NCBI RefSeq assembly: GCF_904849725.1
Contig: NC_058520.1
Span: 317,885,186 to 317,949,185, forward strand
Reading direction: 5' to 3'
Length of the DNA: 64,000 bases
From: Hordeum vulgare subsp. vulgare
Lineage: Eukaryota; Streptophyta; Magnoliopsida; Poales; Poaceae
Part shown: one piece after another, positions 1 through 12,071 of the stretch
How positions within the stretch are numbered: position 1 is the first letter of the stretch
How the letters are laid out: the number at the start of each line of letters is the position of its first letter
Program-made: the position numbers and the translations under genes
The notes under the pieces: model-generated
Databases searched by the model: none
Seen by the model: the letters and a program-made list of their open reading frames with translations, nothing else
Told to the model about the DNA's origin: nothing

Positions 1-3000
1 ATATATGATCAAGTTTCATAAAGAATTTGGTCAAATGACAAAGATAAAAATTACTTCAAACAACTAGAGGGAAATGTTCCTGATTTCCAATAAAATATTG
101 GACTGAGATAAAAATGTCAACCAATATTATTGGATCACATAATCATTTCATATTGGGAATTTGAATTAATTCAACCCTATTTGCATTGGATTTATAAATG
201 CTATAAACAATTTTATAGATCCAACAATTCTGGAAATTGGTGAGTGGTTCTGAATATATTATAAGAGGCCACATATAAATTTTTAGAATTTTATTAAGTG
301 ATTTGGTATTTTAAACAAATCAAAACAAATGTGAGAAATTAGAAAACAGGAAATATCAAAAAAATAAAAGAGAGGAAGAACTTACCTAGCGCTCACCTTC
401 GACCCAGCCCATGTGGGGCACCGTTGTCTTCTTCCTCCTGCCACGAGGAGAAGCAGTTGCGTGTCGACGCGCAGCCGAGCGAGGGCACGTCCCGTGGCCA
501 CCTCTTGCTTGCCCCGAGCCACGTAGACGACGGGGATGAGTACCCCGTGCACGCCTCTTCCTCTCCCTCGAGTTCATCCTCTCACTCGCTCTCTTCTCGC
601 CGTGCCCGAAGCGGCCATGCCAAGTCGCCGTCGTTGCCATAGCCCCTCCCTCCCCTCGCCTCTCCGAGAAGCCCAGAGGATTCGCTCCGTCCCCCTGCTC
701 CTCCTTGTCGAAGGAATGGAGCCCTCGAGCCGTGCTTCGCCCACGTCTCCGTCATCTTCAACCTCCGGCCGCCGGCAACGTCGTCGTCGATTCATCGGCT
801 AGTAGACCTTCCCGACCTCCCGTCATCGCAAATGGAACCGTCGTGAGCTCTTGTGCATTTCCCCTCCCTTTCCACGCTCTCCCGTGCCCCGTAGCCCCGC
901 TCCCAGCCACGGCCGAATCCCACCGCCGCGCGAGCTTGTCGCCGGCGCCTCCTCTGGCCACCCCAGCTCCCCTGCTTACCCCTAGAAGAATGGTCGCTTC
1001 TCCAGCTTCGCGTAGCCGCAAACCGCGCTCGAAACCATGCCCTGTAGGGACGCTTAGGCCATCTCCGTCAAGACTTCCGCCGCGGCTATGGTCGCCGGCG
1101 ACCACCCTCCGGTGGGGGCCGACGTGGCTAGCCCATTAGCCACTAATCCCCCCTACTCAGTGAGAGAGGGCCCCACATGGGGTCAAAGCCTAGTTAGTCT
1201 CTCGTTTGACCGGGGATTAGCCCTATTACACTGACTGGTGGGCCCTAGCTGTCAGGTTTGACCCGGCCGGCCCAGTTGACCTGCTGACGTTAGTGCTGAC
1301 ACAATAATAGTATTTCATAAATAAAATATTCCAGAAAATGTTGTAAACTTTGAAAAACATAGAAAATAAAATATAAATATATGAACAATGATCAGAAAAA
1401 TTTAGGGAATCTGATTATGCCATTTTCATGCATGATAAAACAAGTTATGTGTGAGCATCAGGTCAAATCAATTAAAAGGGTATTTGAAAAATACCTTGTT
1501 TGAAGTGATATTTGAATCTTGGTTCAAATCAGCTTCAACTTAAGATATGGTAGCTACATTAGGCCTGCCACTTTTCATTTTCATGTCATGATTATGCATC
1601 ATGGTGTTGCATTTCCGTGAAGTAAATATTGTTATTTCTTATTTGCCGGTGTTCTTCACTCTCGGTAGACGATGGTTCTGACGATGTGATCGTTGACACT
1701 GATGAAGACTCATGGCTATCTTCAGAACTATCAAGCAAGCAAACCCCCTTGAGCATATTGATATAAACTCACTCTCTCGATCCTTCTCTCTTTTATTGCA
1801 ATAGGACAAACACGATTCAACTGTTACATATTCTCGGTAGTTGAACCCATTCCTCTGCATGACCTGATTTTGCCACAGTAAATAGTTGAAACCACTTAGC
1901 ATGAGAAGCAACTGCTGGAGCCTTGTTGTGCTTACTCATCCATGCTTGCTTATTGTGCCTGCTATGCTTAGAGTCGTGTCGGGTATGATCCATCTGGATG
2001 ATGAATCAGAATGGTTGTGTTCATGTTCTACACTGTGTGAATAAAGGTGTGAATCCGATTTGGTAATGGTAGCGTTGAGAGGCCATGTAGGAGTACATGG
2101 TGGATTGTCTCATTGGGACCGTCCTTAAGAACTGAGTTCTGTGTATGTTATCCAAGACAAGATACTACCACACATTGGGATACTTGATTGACCGTCTTGG
2201 CTTATTAATCGCCTAGGTCTCTGTCCAGGAGTTGCAACTAGTTTCTGGTGTTTGTAGGAAAAGTTTTGGCGGCCGTGTTTAGCTCTGCCTGACGGGGTAG
2301 ACTTCAGTGATGTAGATACACAGTGGCACGGTGTACCAAGTGGAACCCGGATGGTGGGCTTGGGAACCCTGCGCATACCGTTTGGGGCCGTAGAGGAAAC
2401 CTCGGCCGGACTTCCTTGCGGGTTGAGTCTCAAATAGGCGATAAACCGGGACTAGGGTCTTGTGTCGTTAACGGTCGTGGCCGACACCCACGCCAGTGCT
2501 TCCTCTTGAAGGTTGTTGAGATGCATGACGTGCATATGGTGCTAAGTGGTGAGAGCATGTGTAAAGAAGTATACCCTTGCAGGGTGAATTAATCTGTTCG
2601 AATAACCGCGTCCTCGGATATGGACTACTTGGTACATAGACAATTGAAGTGGATACTCTAAAATATGCAAGATAAGTGTGAGTGCTATGGATGGTCTTCT
2701 CGTAGGGAGACGAGAGTGGATCCATAGTGGTGTATTGATTGGTGAGTATGTGGACTCGTGTGCGCTACCCACCTCAAAGAAAGAACTTATAGTCCAAGTA
2801 CAGGTTAGCCAAGAGTCAAAGCTGGCTTGCTGCAACTAAACTCCACAACCCCTTCATTTATACTGATGCATATGTAGATAATTCTGATGTATGTCTTGTT
2901 GAGTACCTTTGTACTCACGGTTGCTTTATTTAAGTTTTTGCAGAGAAGACCTTAGTCTCATTAAAGGTTCCTACGCGATCTGTTCGATGTTGACCGGAAT

Positions 3001-3734
3001 AGCTTGGGAATCAAGACAGAGGTTTGGTTCCTTTGGTAGGGTCGTGGTAGCTTTTCAGGCTCCTCCAGCCATTTTTAGTAAATGTCTGTACCCAGACATG
3101 TTTGGCTTCCGCTTGATGTTTGTATGACTTCAATGTCAGGTCACGAGACCCCTGTTTGTAATATCATACTATGTTGACTCTTTATGAGTCTTAATAAAAG
3201 CTTGAGTCATAGAGTTATGTTGTGATGCCATGTTGTATCTACACATATCGTGCATATTGCGTGTATGTTATGAAATGCATTATATGTGTGGGATTCGACA
3301 CCTAGTTGTGTGCCTTTAGTAGTACTCTTTACGGGGAAATGCCTCTTTGTGCTACCACCGAGCTTTGGTAGCTTGCTACTACTCCGAACACATTGATTGA
3401 CCGACATGTATCCTTCTTTGTTGTTGTGTATGTACCTTCGGAAAATGTCACGCGGTGTAACGGAGTCCTTGTACCTTGCTACGACTCGTCTACACACGCT
3501 GATGACCGACACCTGCTTTGTTGGGTTATGTACGCATGTCCCTGTACGGATGTACCACTTGGTTTTATAACTAGTCATGTCGACCCGGGTTCTTTGTCGT
3601 TTGAATGCTAGCGACACATTCATATACGTGAACCAAAAGATGGTGGCACCATGGAGTTTACCGTGCGTGAAGACGCAAAGTGATGTGATGTGTTACACGC
3701 TGGGTTCTTATGACTTAAGATCGGGGTCCCGACA
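1..3734 (+). repeat. 3' part of a large non-coding LTR, Sukkula-like
   Basis: No long ORF with a recognisable domain is present. The layout follows the Sukkula-like LTRs found elsewhere in this window: a GC-rich block (about 390-1280), then AT-rich sequence, then a segment around 2560-2620 with an ACCGCG block close to a TGCAGGGT block, as at about 12,650 and 42,500 on the opposite strand. The sequence GGTCCCGACA at 3725-3734 would fit an LTR end. The left end lies outside the window. Family assignment is an inference from layout and short shared blocks. Confidence 0.4.
424..1139. other. GC-rich block with overlapping open frames, no supported gene
   Basis: Both strands are open because of high GC content. 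None of the peptides shows a domain or a plausible gene structure. Similar GC-rich blocks occur near the 5' side of the other large LTRs here, so this is probably LTR leader sequence. Confidence 0.45.
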
Positions 3735-3777
3735 GGAGAAGGCCGCCATGGATCATCACCTAGACCATATTGGTGAG

Positions 3778-5247
3778 TGATATGACTCCATCGTATCTAT
3801 AATTTTTTATTGTTCCATGCCAATATTATAGAACTTTCACATATTTGTGGCAACATTTTATATGATTTATTGGACTAACATATTGATCCAGTGCCAAGTG
3901 GCAGTTCCTATTTGTTGCATGTTTTTTGTTTCATAGAATATCCATATCAAAAGAAGTCCAAACACGATAAGAACTTACGAAGAATTATTTTGGAATATAT
4001 GATTTTTGGGAGGTGGAATCAACGCAAACGGAGGACCACAACCTCCACTGTACACCAGGGTGCGCCTGGGGCCCCTGGCGGAGGGTGGTGTCTAGTAGGC
4101 AGCCTTTAAGTCGGTCGGGGCTCTTCTTCGGGCGCAAGAAAGAAAATTTATGGATAAAAACCCACTCAAAATTTCATACCGATCGAAGTTATAGATCTCC
4201 GGGAATTTAAGAAATGGTGAAGGGCCAGAAAACATGAACGTGAAACAAAAGAGAACAGAGAGGGATATCCAATCTCGGAGGGGCTCCTGTCCCTCCGCCG
4301 CCATGGTGGGCATGGACCAGAGGGGAAACTCTCCTCCCATCTAGGGGGAGACCAAGGAAGAAGAAGGAGGAGGGGGGCTCTCTCCCCCACTCTCCGGGTG
4401 GCGCCAGAGTGCCGCCGGGGCAAGGAGCGTGACATCGATCTACATCAACAATCTTGCTGCCGTCAACGCCAACTCCCTCCCCCTCTAGCAACGGTGTAAC
4501 ACCTTTTTCCCCATTGTAACTCTCTACTTAAACATGGTTCTCAACACTACAAACTATTTCCCAATGATATGTGGCTATACTATGATGTTTGAGTAGATTT
4601 GTTTTGTCCTACGGGTTAATTGTGATATGATGTTATTGATATGAGTTGTGTGTTGATATGGTGTTGTCCTAAGGTGCCTTCTGTGAGGCGCACACGTGAA
4701 GGATACACGCTGGAGGGTTTGCAATATGTTCATGATTCTTTTATAGTGGGTGGCGAGAGTGGTAGAAACTTACACCCGAGTAAGGGAGTTGTGCGCCTAT
4801 GGGAGTAAAGAGGACTTGATGTTTAATTCTTTTGTTGAGTTTACCTTAATGATTTCTAGTAGTTGCGGATGCTTGCTAGAGGTCCAATCATAAATGCATA
4901 TGATCCAAATAAGGAAAGTGTGTTAGCATATGCCTCTCCCTAATTGCACATGATAAGTATATATCATGTTATATTCAATTGCCTATGGACAATCTTTCTC
5001 TTGCGTTACACAAAAAGCTTTCTACTAAATAGCACCTAACTTTTATTTACTTTCTCTTTATTTTCTTCCAAAGTACTTCTATTTTATTCTTGTTTTAGGT
5101 AAACCAAACATTAAGTGTGTGTAGAGTTATATTGGTGGTCGATAGAACTTGATGGAATATTTGCTCTACCTTTAGCTCATCATTGGGTTCGACACTCTTA
5201 CTTATCGAAAAAGGCTACAAGCGATCCCCTATACTTGTGAGTTATCA
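3778..5247 (+). mobile_element. LTR of an Athila-type Gypsy retrotransposon
   Basis: It begins TGATATGACTCCATCG, a diverged form of the TGATACGTCTCC start I associate with Triticeae Athila-type LTRs (Sabrina/WHAM/Fatima group). It ends GAGTTATCA directly before a tRNA-Asp-like primer binding site. Length is about 1.47 kb. A second LTR of the same general type lies at 48584-50111 on the other strand. No matching 3' LTR was seen, so the element is truncated. Confidence 0.7.
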
Positions 5248-5258
5248 AGACCTTTTTC

Positions 5259-5276
5259 TCGCGTCGTTGCCGGGGA
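5259..5276 (+). other. Primer binding site, tRNA-Asp type
   Basis: Sixteen of 18 bases match TGGCGCCGTTGCCGGGGA, the tRNA-Asp-type primer site of plant Athila-group Gypsy elements. It sits 11 bp after the LTR end, which fixes both the strand and the LTR boundary. Confidence 0.75.
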
Positions 5277-5364
5277 GAAATAGCATGGGATGAATATTCT
5301 CGTGTGTGCTTGTTCGCTTTATCACTAAGTAATTTTTGTTATTAGTTGTTTTATATCTTTAGTT

Positions 5365-5982
5365 ATGGATATGAAAGACAAAACACAAAAAATAGTGATA
5401 CTTGCTACTCATGGAGATGGGGAACCTCCTAAAACCCTCGATGCTAGTTATATGAAACGCGTTAATTACTCATTTGATAATCCTAAGAAATCCTCATTAA
5501 ACTTTATAATGGGAGACTCGTTGGATCAAGGTGAGTACTTTAGGGATTATCGCTTATCTCAAAAAGGGGAACACTTATGGGATAAAATTAGAATTTTGCA
5601 CTGGTTTGCTTGGGATGCATGTTTAAGATGTGATTATACTTGTTGCTCCAAGATTACGGGTTAACATCTTCCCTTTCAATGTGAATTCAATGAGAATAAA
5701 ACCTTGGCTTCTTATGTTAACAATATATATGATTACTATGATTTGGAACGAATAGAAGAATTTGTTGCTTTTAAAGGAGCTTATGAAATTGCTTCTTTGC
5801 TTGAAAAGTATGATGATGTTTCTTACAAATCTGAAAAAATTGCCATACTTAAATATTGCTATGATAATTATGAATACAATGCTTATATTGATGAATTTAT
5901 TGAAAGAATGATGACTGACTTGGAAGAGATTAATACTTGCAATAATGTCATGGGCAAGCCTTCGCTCTCAAGCACCAAATGA
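5365..5982 (+). pseudogene. Broken ORF at the 5' end of the Athila-type Gypsy
   Basis: One reading frame runs from an ATG at 5365 to a stop at 5980-5982 and is interrupted once, by TAA at 5662-5664. It lies about 90 bp after the primer binding site, where gag is expected, and would encode about 205 residues. The composition is acidic and Tyr/Asn-rich towards the end (short YDNYEYN-like stretch), and there is no zinc knuckle or protease motif. I do not recognise a named domain. It may be a leader ORF of a non-autonomous Gypsy or a badly decayed gag. Similarity stops abruptly near 5983, where antisense retroelement sequence begins. Confidence 0.45.
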
Positions 5983-6338
5983 ACACCATGCCTGGTGCGT
6001 GCAGTCAGCACCTGGTACAGTAGGGGGCCTTGGACGAGGTAATATGTTGAACACCTTTCCTGCGTCAGGGCACCTGACTCATGGACATCAAGCAACTGCA
6101 GCAAGAGGGTTGAGAAGGCAACCCCAGACCTCGATTCCATCGTACACGCGGTCAGCGGAACCACGGACGCATCCGAAACACCGGCGTCATTATCGATGAT
6201 GTCGGGGCCGTACTTCGTGTGAGTGGAAGGTGCAATGGTGGCAAGCTTGTTGTGGACGACGACAGTAGAGGTGTTGGTTCTGACAGTGGACGTTGCCCAT
6301 GTGGGCATAAGCTGCTCAACCTCCTTGTCATTGAGGTT
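5983..6338 (-). mobile_element. Decayed antisense Gypsy internal sequence, left of the Copia insertion
   Basis: Read on the minus strand, this continues from 18833-19352 once the intervening Copia element (flanked by the GGGCA duplication) is removed. Open stretches are moderately GC-rich and Thr/Pro/Ser-rich with no catalytic motif. It is called Gypsy because the other half begins beside a primer binding site with a gag-like coiled start. The join to the Athila-type ORF at about 5983 is unexplained. Confidence 0.4.
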
Positions 6339-6343
6339 GGGCA

Positions 6344-6597
6344 TGTTAAACATATATGTTGCGGCTAAGGATCTCAACCAAGCCAGGAGAGGTTTATCTC
6401 TATCTCCAATCTAGGAGGTTTAAGTTAGATAGGATAGATACTCATGTAATGTTTAAACTCTTATCTATCTCTTGCTTTCCTTGATCTCCAAGATTGTAAT
6501 CCTAACCTCCTATACGCGGTATGAGGGCTCGCAACCCAGCTATATAACATGCAGCACGTCGGCCTAGATGGCTAAGACGTTTCCGCATTATCGCACG
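6344..6597 (+). repeat. 5' LTR of the Copia element
   Basis: It starts TGTTAAACATATATG and runs straight into a TGGTAT primer site at 6598. Compared with the 3' LTR it carries a 6-bp insertion near 6432 and nine substitutions by my count. Its last two bases are CG where the 3' LTR has CA. Confidence 0.9.
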
Positions 6598-6610
6598 TGG
6601 TATACAGAGC
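6598..6610 (+). other. Primer binding site, initiator tRNA-Met type
   Basis: TGGTATACAGAGC is the usual Copia site TGGTATCAGAGC with one extra base. It directly follows the 5' LTR. Confidence 0.8.
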
Positions 6611-6664
6611 AATCTTCCTCCATTAGTCTAGCCAGTTCATCTCCACCCATCGTGCGCCATCGCC

Positions 6665-7897
6665 ATGTCTTCCTCTAGCTCCCACCAGTCGTTGCTCAGC
6701 GGCGAAGTCCCGGAGAAACTCACCAGCACCAACTACGTTCTGTGGGGTACACAGATCACGCCACAGCTGCGGTGTGCCGGCGTCTACCACTACGTCGACG
6801 GCACGACACCTGAACCGGTTGTTGTCCTTAGCACCAAGGACACCACTGGGAAGGAAACCTCTGAGTCAAATCCCCTTCATCCAACTTGGATGTGCGAGGA
6901 TCAGCAGGTTCTCGGATATCTGCTCCAAAACCTCTCCAAAGAGGTTCTCATCACGGTGACCACGATCACCATGGCGCACAAACTCTGGGTGGCATTGGCG
7001 AACATGTTCTCGTCGCAATCACTCATCTGCGTCAACAACATCCGAACTGCGTTGATCAACGCGCAGAAGGGCAACCAGTCGATGGCCTCCTACTTTGCTG
7101 CCATGCGAGGCTACGCCGATGAACTCGCAGCAGCCAGCAAGGCCATCCAGGATGATGAGCTCATCTCCTACATCATCCATGGGCTTGATCAAGATTATCA
7201 GCCCCTCGTCTCCGCCCTAGATGCACGTGTCACTCCGGTAACCCTTGATGAACTCTTCGCTATGCTTAGTAACTTTGATCAATGCATGGCGCGGTATCAG
7301 GGCTGCGACGGCGGCTTGAAATCTTCTGCCAACTCTGCGACCAAAGGCCGTGGTGGTGGCGGCTCTCGCTCGTGTGGCTCTTTCCGCGGCAAAGGGCGTC
7401 GTGGTGGTGGCACTTCTCGCGGCAACCCCAACGGGCGCCGCGGTGTTGGTGCCAACAGAAGCAGACCCGACTCGCCTCGCTGCTAGATCTGTGACAAGCT
7501 CGGGCATGTGGCAAAGGACTGCTGGTACTGCTATGACGAGGACAAAGACTCTTCACAAGATGAAGAAAAAGTCGTTGCAATGGCAGACGGCTCCTATGGC
7601 GTCGATACCAATTGGTATTTCGACAGTGGAGCCACCAATCACATCACCAATGAGCTGGAAAAGGTCACCACGAAGGAGAAATACTGTGGCAAGGATCAAA
7701 TACATACTGCCAGTGGCAAAGGTATGGGTATATGTCATATTGGTAATTCAACTATCAATACCCCTAGTCAAAAAATTCATCTTAAAAGAATCTTACATGT
7801 TCCTCGTGCCCACAAAAATCTTCTATATGTTCATAGAATTGCCATTGATAATCATGTGTTTCTTGAGTTTCATCCCTATTTCTTTTTGATCAAGGAT
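6665..7897 (+). pseudogene. Copia gag and protease region, two in-frame stops
   Basis: The ATG at 6665 opens a frame with the plant Copia gag fold (UBN2/retrotran_gag type): an N-terminal segment with LTSTNYVLWGTQI at about residues 17-29 and a central helical region. A Gly/Arg-rich basic tail follows, then a CX2C zinc knuckle with GHVAKDC. TAG at 7484-7486 falls inside the knuckle, in place of the residue after its first Cys. The frame continues through protease: the aspartyl site reads YFDSGATNHIT near 7618. It then meets TAG at 7898-7900. Both stops could come from CAG by C-to-T change. Gag would package the RNA, and protease would process the polyprotein. Confidence 0.85.
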
Positions 7898-8545
7898 TAG
7901 GCAACGAGGAAAATTCTCTATCGCGGTAGATGTGTTCGAGGGCTCTACCCGTTGATTCTAGAGTTTAGAAGATTCAATATAAAAGCTTGTGGTGCTGTCA
8001 AGCTCTCATCCACTCGATGGCATGATCGTTTAGGACATGCTTCTTTTTCTTTAGTAGAAAAGTTACTTAGGAGAAATAAGCTCCCGTTTGTTGGTGAGCG
8101 AAATATTGAAACTATTTGTGATTCCTATCAATGTGCTAAAAGTCATCAATTACCTTATCCTATATCTACCAGTGTCTCTACCAAGCCTCTGCAATTAATC
8201 TTCTCTGATGTGTGGGGTCCTGCACCTTCCTCTGTTGGTAGATACACATACTACGTAAGATTCATAGATGACTATAGCAAATTTTCATGGATCTACCTCC
8301 TTAAGAAGAGATCTGATGTGTTTCAAGTTTTTCAAAACTTCCAAGCACTTGTTGAATGCAAGTTTGTCAGCAAACTAATAGCCATTCAATCAGATTGGGG
8401 AGGAGAGTATGAAAAACTCAACTCCTTCCAAATTTTAGGCATCTCACATCACATGTAATGTCCTCATGCTCACCAACAAAACGGATCAGCAGCACACAAA
8501 CATACGCACATAGTTGAAGTCAGTCTGCTCTTCTAGGAGGTGCCT
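7898..8545 (+). pseudogene. Copia GAG-pre-integrase and integrase core, broken
   Basis: The same frame as gag continues after the stop. A WHDRLGHAS segment near 8018 gives the HHCC-type zinc-binding N-domain, although its CX2C half reads CDSYQCAK, slightly altered. The integrase core has the first Asp in FSDVWGP (near 8200) and the second in QSDWGGEY (near 8390). The third acidic residue should follow QQNGSA near 8480, where a TAA at 8457-8459 and a nearby frameshift (about 8517-8545) break the frame. Integrase would join element DNA to the chromosome; this copy cannot. Confidence 0.85.
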
Positions 8546-10113
8546 CTATGCCTTTTAAGTTTTGGGGTGAAGCATTCCTTACAGCTGTTCACATCATAAA
8601 TATGTTATCCAGACGCGTCATTCACAATGAAACACCTATGGAACGCCTCCTTCATATTAAACCAGACTACACGTCTCTTCATGTTTTTGGCTGTGCCTGT
8701 TGGCCAAATCTTCGCCCATATAACAATCGTAAGCTCATGTTTCGATCAAAACAATGTGCTTTTCTTGGGTATAGTGCTCAACACAAGGGAGTAAAGTGCC
8801 TCGACATCTCCACTGGTCGTGTCTATATTTCTCGTGATGTCGTGTTTGATGAGACTACATTTCCCTTTGCAACTCTCCATCCTAATGCGGGTGCCCTCTT
8901 ACGCAAAGAAATTTTACTTCTTCCATCCCATCTCTCTGGATATGATCAAGGGGGCATTGATACTTGTGATGATCATATGATGACTAACCCATCTAATAGC
9001 CTTCATGAGCTTTGTGATGATGCAGAGAATAGTGCAAATGGCGAAGAAAACTGTCCAAACGGCGCCGAAAATAATGAAACGGGACATCATTTCATGTGTC
9101 CCACCGTGAGGGACAAATCCCTCTCAGAGTCAGCGTTGGGCTGCAGCAAATCTGCCTCGGGGTCAGTTCCTGTCACGGCGCTGCAGCGTAGGGTATCCTC
9201 CTTGGAGTCAGCGCCAGGTTACAGCACATCCGCCTCGGGATCGGTTCTTGTCGCGGCTGGAGACACGGACGACTCCGCGCGGGACACACGATAGCCTTCG
9301 ACAGGCTGGAGCCTATCTGGCCATGCACGCCAATCGCTGCCAGACACTTGGCGGGCTGGTTCCTCCTTGAGGCGTGCGCATCTGGCGGCCCAATCGCAGG
9401 TCTACAAACGGCGCATCGCCGTTGCTCGCCCGACAACAGGTGGGCCAACCCAATCATTGGTTCGTCATGCTGTGTCTCGGCCTGGATCTTCTGTGGCCCA
9501 GATCACCTCTGTGCAACAACCGGCAGGCGCAGAAGATCCTAGCGAGACGACGCCTGCGCCAGCCGCAGCCGACACGGCAGAACCGGACAGCGACCGCGCC
9601 CCGGGATCGCCAGAGCTGGGATTATCTACACCAACGATCTCTACAGAAACCCTGGAGGTGCCCGTTCAGCGCCGAACACGTCTACAACAAGGGGTAACTA
9701 AACCAGTTGATTACAAACATATTACAAAATTTGGGCTAGTTTGTTCAACAGGTGGACCAGGAGAACCCAATACTCTTGACGAGGCTCTTGGTAAGGAAAA
9801 TTGGAAAGAGGCAATGCATAATGAACTTGCGGCACTTAAAAAGAATGGGACATGGCATCTGGTTCCCCCACAGCAAGGTAAAAATACTATTGACTGTAAG
9901 TGGGTTTTCAGGATAAAAAGAAAAGTTGATGGAACCATTGATCGCTACAAGGCCAGACTTGTTGCAAAAGGATTCAAACAACGGTATGGTATTGACTATG
10001 AAGACACATTTAGTCCAGTTGTTAAAGATGTCACCATTCACCTTGTTTTGTCTATTGCTGTGTCCAGGGGTTGGAATCTGCGACAGCAAGACGTACAGAA
10101 CGCGTTTTTACAT
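8546..10113 (+). pseudogene. Copia integrase C-terminus and N-terminal half of reverse transcriptase
   Basis: The frame resumes one base out of step from 8548. It has the Copia integrase C-terminal features MPFKFWGEAF, ETPMERLL and a GYS-type stretch. A Pro/Ala/Ser-rich linker follows, holding a stop at 9292-9294. The reverse transcriptase opens with [22 protein letters not shown] and [13 protein letters not shown], then [11 protein letters not shown] and the [11 protein letters not shown] motif. It stops at [10 protein letters not shown], where the large LTR inserted. The next codons are found at 17389. Confidence 0.9.
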
Positions 10114-10249
10114 TGTAACGACCAAGATGCGGTCCTTTCCGATCTGGGGATCGAGGCGCCGAATTGGAAAGGAGCGCATCTAAGCGTCTCGCAGATAGGT
10201 AACACAGCACATACATAAGAATTAAAGATAGACAATCAGGGGTTCAATT

Positions 10250-12066
10250 TGTTGAAATTATGCCCTAGAGGCAATAATAAATATAGTTATTATTATAATT
10301 CCTGTATCAAGATAATCGTTTATTATCCATGCTATGATTGTATTGAATGAAGACTTATATACATGTGTGGATACATAGACAAAACACTGTCCCTAGCAAG
10401 CCTCTAGTTGGCTGGCCAGTTGATCAAAGATAGTCAGGGTCTTCTGATTATGAACAAGGTGTTGTTGCTTGATAACTGGATCACGTCATTAGGAGAATCA
10501 CGTGATGGACTAGACCCAAACTAATAGACGCAGCATATTGATCATGTCATTTTGTTGCTACTGTTTTCTGCGTGTCAAGTATTTGTTCCTATGACCATGA
10601 GATCATATAACTCACTGACACCGGAGGAATGCTTTGTGTGTATCAAACGTCGCAACGTAACTGGGCGACTATAAAGATGCTCTACAGGTATCTCCAAAGG
10701 TGTTCGTTGAGTTAGTACGGATCGAGACTGGGATTTGTCACTCCGTATGACGGAGAGGTATCTCGGGGCCCACTCGGTAATACAACATCACACACAAGCC
10801 TTGCAAGCAATGTGACTTAGTGTAAGTTGCGGGATCTTGTATTACGGAACGAGTAAAGAGACTTGCCGGTAAACGATATTGAAATAGGTATGCGGATACT
10901 GACGATCGAATCTCGGGCAAGTAACATACCGAAGGACAAAGGGAATGACATACGGGATTATATGAATCCTTGGCACTGAGGTTCGAACGATAAGATCTTC
11001 GTAGAATATGTAGGATCCAATATGGGCATCCAGGTCCCGCTATTGGATACTGACCGAGGAGTCACTCGGGTCATGTCTACATAGTTCTCGAACCAGCAGG
11101 GTCTACACACTTAAGGTTCGACGTTGTTTTATGCGTATTTGAGTTATATGGTTGGTTACCGAATGTTGTTCGTAGTCCCGGATGAGATCACGGACGTCAC
11201 GAGGGTTTCCGGAATGGTCCGGAAACGAAGATTGATATATAGGATGACCTCATTTGATTACCGGAAGGTTTTCGGAGTTACCGGGAATGTACCGGGAATG
11301 ACGAATGGGTTCCGGGTGTTCATCGGGGGGCAACCCACCCCGGGGAAGCCCATAGGCCTTGGGGGTGGGGCACCAGCCCTTAGTGGGCTGGTTGGACAGC
11401 CCAAGAAGGCCCTATGCGCCATAGGAAGAAAATCAAAGAGAAAAGAAAAAAAAAGAGGAGGTGGGAAAAAGGGGAAGGACTCCTCCTTCCAAACCTAGTT
11501 GGATTCGGTTTGGAAGGGGAGGACTCCCCCCTTAGCTCGGCCGAACCCCTTGGGGGTCCTTGGACCCCAAGGCAAGGCTCCCCCTCTTCCCCCTATATAT
11601 ACGGAGGTTTTAGGGCTGATTTGAGACAACTTTGCCATGGCAGCCCGACCACATATCTCCACGGTTTTACCTCTAGATCGCGTTCCTGCGGAGCTCGGGC
11701 GGAGCCCTGCCGAGATAAGATCATCACCAACCTCTGGAGCGCCGTCACGCTGCCGGAGAACTCATCTACCTCTCCATCTCTCTTGCTGGATCAAGAAGGC
11801 CAAGATCATCGTCGAGCTGTACGTGTGCTGAACGCGGAGGTGCCGTCCGTTCGTCACTAGATCGTGGGACTGATCGCGGGACGGTTCACGGGGCGGATCG
11901 AGGGACGTGAGGACGTTCCACTACATCAACCGCGTTCACTAACGCTTCTGCTGTGCGATCTACAAGGGTACGTAGATCGAATATCCCCTCTCGTAGATGG
12001 ACATCACCATGATAGGTCTTCGTGCGCGTAGGAAAATTTTTGTTTCCCATGCGACGTTCCCCAACA
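10250..12066 (+). mobile_element. BARE-1/WIS/Angela-type Copia solo LTR
   Basis: It starts TGTTGAAATTATGCCCTAGA and ends GACGTTCCCCAACA, the characteristic ends of this abundant Triticeae family. Length is 1.82 kb. A perfect CAATT duplication (10245-10249, 12067-12071) flanks it, and no internal domain follows, so it is a solo LTR. It interrupts copy A and is therefore the youngest of the three nested insertions. Confidence 0.95.
11592..11601 (+). promoter_or_regulatory. TATA box of the BARE-1-type LTR
   Basis: CTATATATAC lies about 70% of the way along the LTR, in the position and sequence context of the known BARE-1 promoter TATA box. Activity is not implied for this copy. Confidence 0.55.
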
Positions 12067-12071
12067 CAATT

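Noticed and set aside
3207..3623. A 138-residue minus-strand frame
   Set aside because: Lies in large LTR sequence, has no recognisable motif, and is overlapped by plus-strand frames.
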